DNA of 64,000 nucleotides. Origin: Begonia masoniana (taxonomy: Eukaryota; Streptophyta; Magnoliopsida; Cucurbitales; Begoniaceae). Position 1 is the first letter of the stretch, and every line of letters begins with the position of its first letter. The translations under genes were made by a program, and so were the position numbers. Shown here piece by piece: positions 59,551-64,000 of the stretch. The stretch lies in the NCBI GenBank assembly GCA_022432975.1, contig CM039505.1:53829141-53893140 (forward strand). The letters run 5' to 3'. The notes beneath the pieces were generated by a model. The model had not been told where the DNA came from. It did no database searches and saw only the letters and a list, made by a program, of their open reading frames with translations.

Positions 59551-60252
59551 TGATGCAAACCTCAAAAAACTTGTTGTGAGGGAACCAAAGTCAATAGATG
59601 GATCAACGTCAGGACGCCCCAATAGAGTTTCAAGTTTAGACTAATGTACCCGTGGTTTATGAACAACCCAGAAACCAATAGTATCAAGAAAGGAATATTG
59701 ACCCCGTTGCTTTGGAAGAGCAACAACCAATATATAAGGGTTGGAAATCAAGTGGTTGCATTGCAATGTCCGCAAATTTACAGAAGAACAGTTTGAGGAA
59801 ATTCTCACAAGATAATCTCATTCTATGGTGTCTTAGAATGAAGAACTCCCAGTATTTATAGGCTTACAAGAATAGTCTAGAATAGGACATTAATAGCCTG
59901 AAAACTGAGAAAGAACTTTGCTTCAATATGGTCTAGGTTCACTTTTGGAAACCATCAAAACACCTTTGGCCTTCTCTATGCAATTACTTAAAGCATAGTG
60001 GATGTCACTCAATTACTCATTCTAGAGCCTTCTTTGCTTAATTTGGGGCCTAATCAAACATCCATTTGTATTTGTAACACATTAATAACTTTAAGGCCAT
60101 TTCTTCAAGTGGTCTTGGTTCTTGAAATAAGTTATTTTGCACTTATTCTTGAAGCTTCTTGGCCCGAGGCTCTAGTGATAGGTCCATGGGTTTTCAACTC
60201 CATTAAGTATTCTTCTTGGCCAACTCTTATTCAACGCATCCTTGCGACATCA
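59551..60252 (+). mobile_element. Solo LTR with 5-bp target duplication, inserted in array B
   Basis: 702 bp starting TGATGCAAAC and ending GCGACATCA, so TGATG/CATCA are perfect 5-bp inverted ends. Flanks are ATAAT (59546-59550) and ATAAT (60253-60257), a perfect target duplication. It contains a TATA box, tatataaggg at 59731. It is the same family as 12642-13355. Satellite is present on both sides. There is no PBS or interior, so it is a solo LTR left by recombination. Orientation is taken from the TATA box and the TG...CA reading, shared with the nested copy. Confidence 0.92.
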
Positions 60253-63200
60253 ATAATCGTCGATGAAGGTTATTGGGTCCACAGTACACGTCGTTCTCGT
60301 CACTTCAAGTTAAAACCTTGAATGTGATTGGATAACTTAGGTTCTAAACACGAGTCATGTAACACTCAACCTCATTTGCTTGATACGTTCAGTTCTTTTG
60401 CAACAAATCGATTGAAGTGAAGTCTCTTATACTTCATCAAACGCATTACTAAGTCTAATTACGCGTTGATGAAGGTTATTAGGTCCACAGTACACGTCGT
60501 TCTCGTCACTTCAAGTTAAAACCTTGAATGTGAATTGGATAACTTAGGTTCTAACCACATGTCATGTAACACTCAACCTCATTTGCTTGATACGTTCAGT
60601 TCTTTTGGAAAAAATCGATGAAGTGAAGTCTCTTATACTTCATCAAACGCAATTCTAAGTCTTAATTATGCGTCGATGAAGGTTATTGGGTCCACAGTAC
60701 ACGTCGTTCTCGTTACTTCAAGTTAAAACCTTGAACGTGAATTGGATAACTTAGGTTCTAACCACAAGTCATGTAACACTCAACCTCATTTGCTTGATAC
60801 GTTCAGTTCTTTTGCAACAAATCGATGAAGTGAAGTCTCTTATACTTCATCAAACGCATTACTAAGTCTTAATTATGCGTCGATGAAGGTTATTGGGTCC
60901 ACAGTACACGTCGTCTCGACACTTCAAGTTAAATCTTTGAATGTGAATTGGATAACTTAAGTTCTAACACAAGTCATGTAACACTCAACATCATTTGCGT
61001 GATATGTCAGTTCTGTTGCAAAACAAATCGAATAAAGTGAAGTCTCCTTATACTTCATCAAAAGCAGTTACTAAGTCTAATTGCGCGTCGATGAGGTTAT
61101 TGGGTCACACATTAACGGTTATCATCATTAAAGTTAAAAACATTGGAATGTGAAGTGGAATAATTAGGTTTCTAACAACAGTAATGTACACTCAACCTCA
61201 TTTGCTGATACGTTCAGTTGCTTGAACAATCATTGAAAATGAAGTCTTATACTTCATTTAAAGCATTACTAAGTCTAATTGCGCGCCGATGACGGTTATT
61301 GGGTCCCACAGACACGTCGTTCTCGTCACTTCCAAGTTAAAACCTTGAATGTGAATTGGAATAAGTTAAGTTCTAACAACAAGTCCTGTTAACACTCAAC
61401 CTCATTTGCTGATACGTCAGTTCTTTGAACAAATCGAGAAGTAAAGTCTCTTTATATCTAAAACGCATTACTAAGTCTTAATTGCGTGCGGAAGAAGGTT
61501 ATTGGGTCCACAGTACCGTGTTCTCGGTCCTTAAGTTAATACCTTGAATGGAATTGGATAACTTAGTTTAACCACACGTCAAGTAAATCACATATTGGCT
61601 TGATTATGTTCGTTCTTTTTTGCAACCACCAAATCGATTAAAGTGAAGTCTCTTATACTTCATCAAACGCATTACTAAGCTTAATGCGCGTCGATGAAGG
61701 TTATGGCACAGTACAAGTCGTTCTCGTCACTTCAACTTAAAACCTTGAATGTGAATTGATAAATGCGGTTCTAACCACAAGTCATGTAACACTCAACCTC
61801 ATTTGCTGATACGTTCATTTCTTTTGAAACAAATCGAGTGAAAGGAAGTCTCGTTACTGCATCAAAGTATTACTAAGTCTTAATTGCGCGTCGATGAAGG
61901 TTATTGGGTCCACAGTACACGTCGTTCTGGCACTTCAAGTTAAAACCTGAATGTGAATGGATAGGTTAAGTATTAATTCAAACAAGTCAGTAACACTCCT
62001 CAACCTCATTTGCTTGATACGTTCAGTTCTTTTGCAACAAAGCGATTGAAGTAAAGTCTCTATAATTCAATCAAAACGCATACTAAGTATTAATTCGCGT
62101 CGATATTGAAGGTTATTTTGTCCCTGTACCGTCGTTCATCACTTCAAGTTAAAACCTTGGAATGTAATTGGTAACTCGGTTCTAACAACAGTCATGTAAC
62201 ACTAACCTCATTTGTTGATACGTTCAGTCTTTTGCAACAAATCGATTGAAGTAAAGTCTCTTAACTCATCAAACGATTACTAAGTCGTAATTTGCGTAAC
62301 GAAGAAGGTTATTGGGTCCACATACACGTTGGTCTCTCACTTAAGTTAAACCTTGGAATGTAATTGGAAACTTAGTTTTCGAACACAGTCAAATTAACAC
62401 TCACATCATTGCTGATATGTTCAGTTCTTTGTGCAACAAATCGATCAAGTGAAGTCTCGTCGTATACTTCTACAAACGCTACGAAGTTTAATGCGCGTCG
62501 ATGAAGGTTATTTGGTCCACAGTAACACGTCTTCTCGTCACTCAAGTTAAAACCTGAGTGAATTGGATAAGTTAAGTTTATACAACATGTCATGTAAACA
62601 TCAACCTCATTTGACTGATACGTCAGTTCTTTTGCCCAACAAATCGATTGAAAAGTAAAGTCTCGTATATTCATCAAAGCATTCTAAGTCTAATTGCGCG
62701 TCGATGAAGGTATTTGGCCCACAGTACACGTCGTTCTCGTCACTTCAGTTAAACCTCCCCTGGAATGTGAATTGGATAACTTAGGTGCTAACCACAAGTC
62801 CATGTACACTCAACTCATTGATTGTACGTTCGTTTTTTAGACAAATACGATTTAGTGAAGTCTCTTATACTTCATCAACGGCATACTAAGTCTAATTGTG
62901 CGCGATGAGGTTATTGGGGTTCCACAGTACCGTCGTTTCTCGTCACTTCAAGTTAAAACCTGAATGTGGGGGAATTGGACAACTTAGCTTCTAACCACAA
63001 GTCAGGAACACTCAAGCTCATTGATTGATGCTTCATCCTTTGGAACAAAACGATGGAAGGGAACTTTCTCTATACTTCATCAAATGCATACTAAGTCTTA
63101 ATTGCGAGTTCGATGAAGGTTATTGGGTCCATGATGTACACTTCGTTCTCGTCACCGCAAGTAAAACTTGAATGTTAATTGGATCATTAGGTTCTAAACA

Positions 63201-64000
63201 AGTCATTGTAACAACTCAACCTATTTGCTTGATAGTTCGTTCTTTTGAAAAATCGGACAGTAAAGTCTTTATACTTCATCAAAACGCAATTACTAAGTCT
63301 GAATTGCGTGCGAGACGGTTATGGGTCCAAATAACACGTTGGTCTCAGTCACTTCAAGTTAATTACCTTGAATGTTGATGCAATTGGATCACTTATTTTC
63401 TCAACCACAAGTCCAAGTAACAATCAAATCATTGCTATATGTTCAGTTCTTTTGAAACAAATCGATCAAGTCAAGTGAAGTCTCGTATACTTCATCAAAC
63501 GCATATAAGTCTAATGCGCGTCGGATGAAGGGTATTTGGTCCACAGTACACGTCGTTTGTCACTTCAAGTAAACCTTGAATGTGGAATTGGGATTAAGTT
63601 AAGTTCTAACAAACATGCATGTCACACGCAACCTCATTTGCTTGATACGTTCAGTTCTTTTGCAACCCAATCGGAGTTGAACGTAAAGTCTATTCTACTT
63701 AATCAAACGCATTACCAAGTTTAATTGCGCGGCGATGAAGGTTATTTGGTCCACAGTAACCGTCGTTCTCGGCATCAAGTTACAAACCGTGACATGTGGA
63801 ATTGGATAAATTGAGGTCTAAACACAAGCATGTAACACTCAACTATTGCTGATCGTTCAGTTCTTTCTAGAACAAATAGATTTAAGTGAAGAATCTCTAT
63901 ATCATCAAACGCATTACTAAGTCTTAAATTGCTGCGTCGATGAAGGGTATTGGGTCAACAGTACACGTTCGTTCTCGGCACTTCAGTTTAAAAATGAATG
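60253..64000 (-). repeat. Satellite array B, second part
   Basis: About 18 monomers in the same orientation as 42033-59550. From about 60950 on, single-base indels become very frequent, and the variant order copies that of 52.5-55.6 kb. It runs off the window end. Confidence 0.95.

Noticed and set aside
42033..64000. Telomere or rDNA repeats
   Set aside because: No TTTAGGG runs and no 18S/25S core motifs. The period and text fit only a satellite.

Overview
This window is repeat-dense, gene-poor DNA from a flowering-plant nuclear genome, of pericentromeric or heterochromatic type. Three things support that: long arrays of a roughly 207-bp satellite, several Ty3/gypsy LTR retrotransposons of plant lineages primed by initiator-methionine tRNA, and no intact host gene. 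I do not recognise the satellite and cannot name the species. Two runs of exactly 100 N (19085-19184 and 41193-41292) are scaffold gaps of unknown true size. The text changes abruptly between clean and indel-rich stretches, as in a long-read assembly with uneven polishing, so single-base frameshifts should not be over-read.

Layout. (1) 1-18122: satellite array A, split at one point by a complete LTR element without gag-pol (7406-13955). That element's 3' LTR is itself interrupted by a solo LTR (12642-13355). The satellite resumes at the same place in the monomer, so the array was continuous before the insertion. (2) 18123-19841: unassigned low-copy-looking sequence, a short CRE-like minisatellite and a gap. 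(3) 19842-24802: 5' portion of a Ty3/gypsy element on the minus strand. (4) 24803-41192: 5' portions of three Ty3/gypsy elements on the plus strand, placed one after another. The order suggests nested insertion, with the matching 3' portions lost in or beyond the second gap. The first of these has a 5S-rRNA-like module in the LTR directly before its primer-binding site (PBS), as in Cassandra TRIMs. The last carries a 1.68-kb tandem duplication of LTR end, PBS and leader. (5) 41293-41835: an Athila-like RNase H fragment. (6) 42033-64000: array B, the same satellite in the opposite orientation, with higher-order structure and one solo LTR (59551-60252) flanked by a clean 5-bp target duplication.

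No protein-coding gene here looks functional. All recognisable coding sequence is decayed gag, protease, reverse transcriptase or RNase H. The most unusual points are the 5S-like LTR joined to gag-pol, the filled-site/empty-site pair between sister LTRs, the GTAAGTAT-like motif kept 78-88 nt after each Ty3 PBS, and the 825-bp and 1.65-kb higher-order periods in array B.
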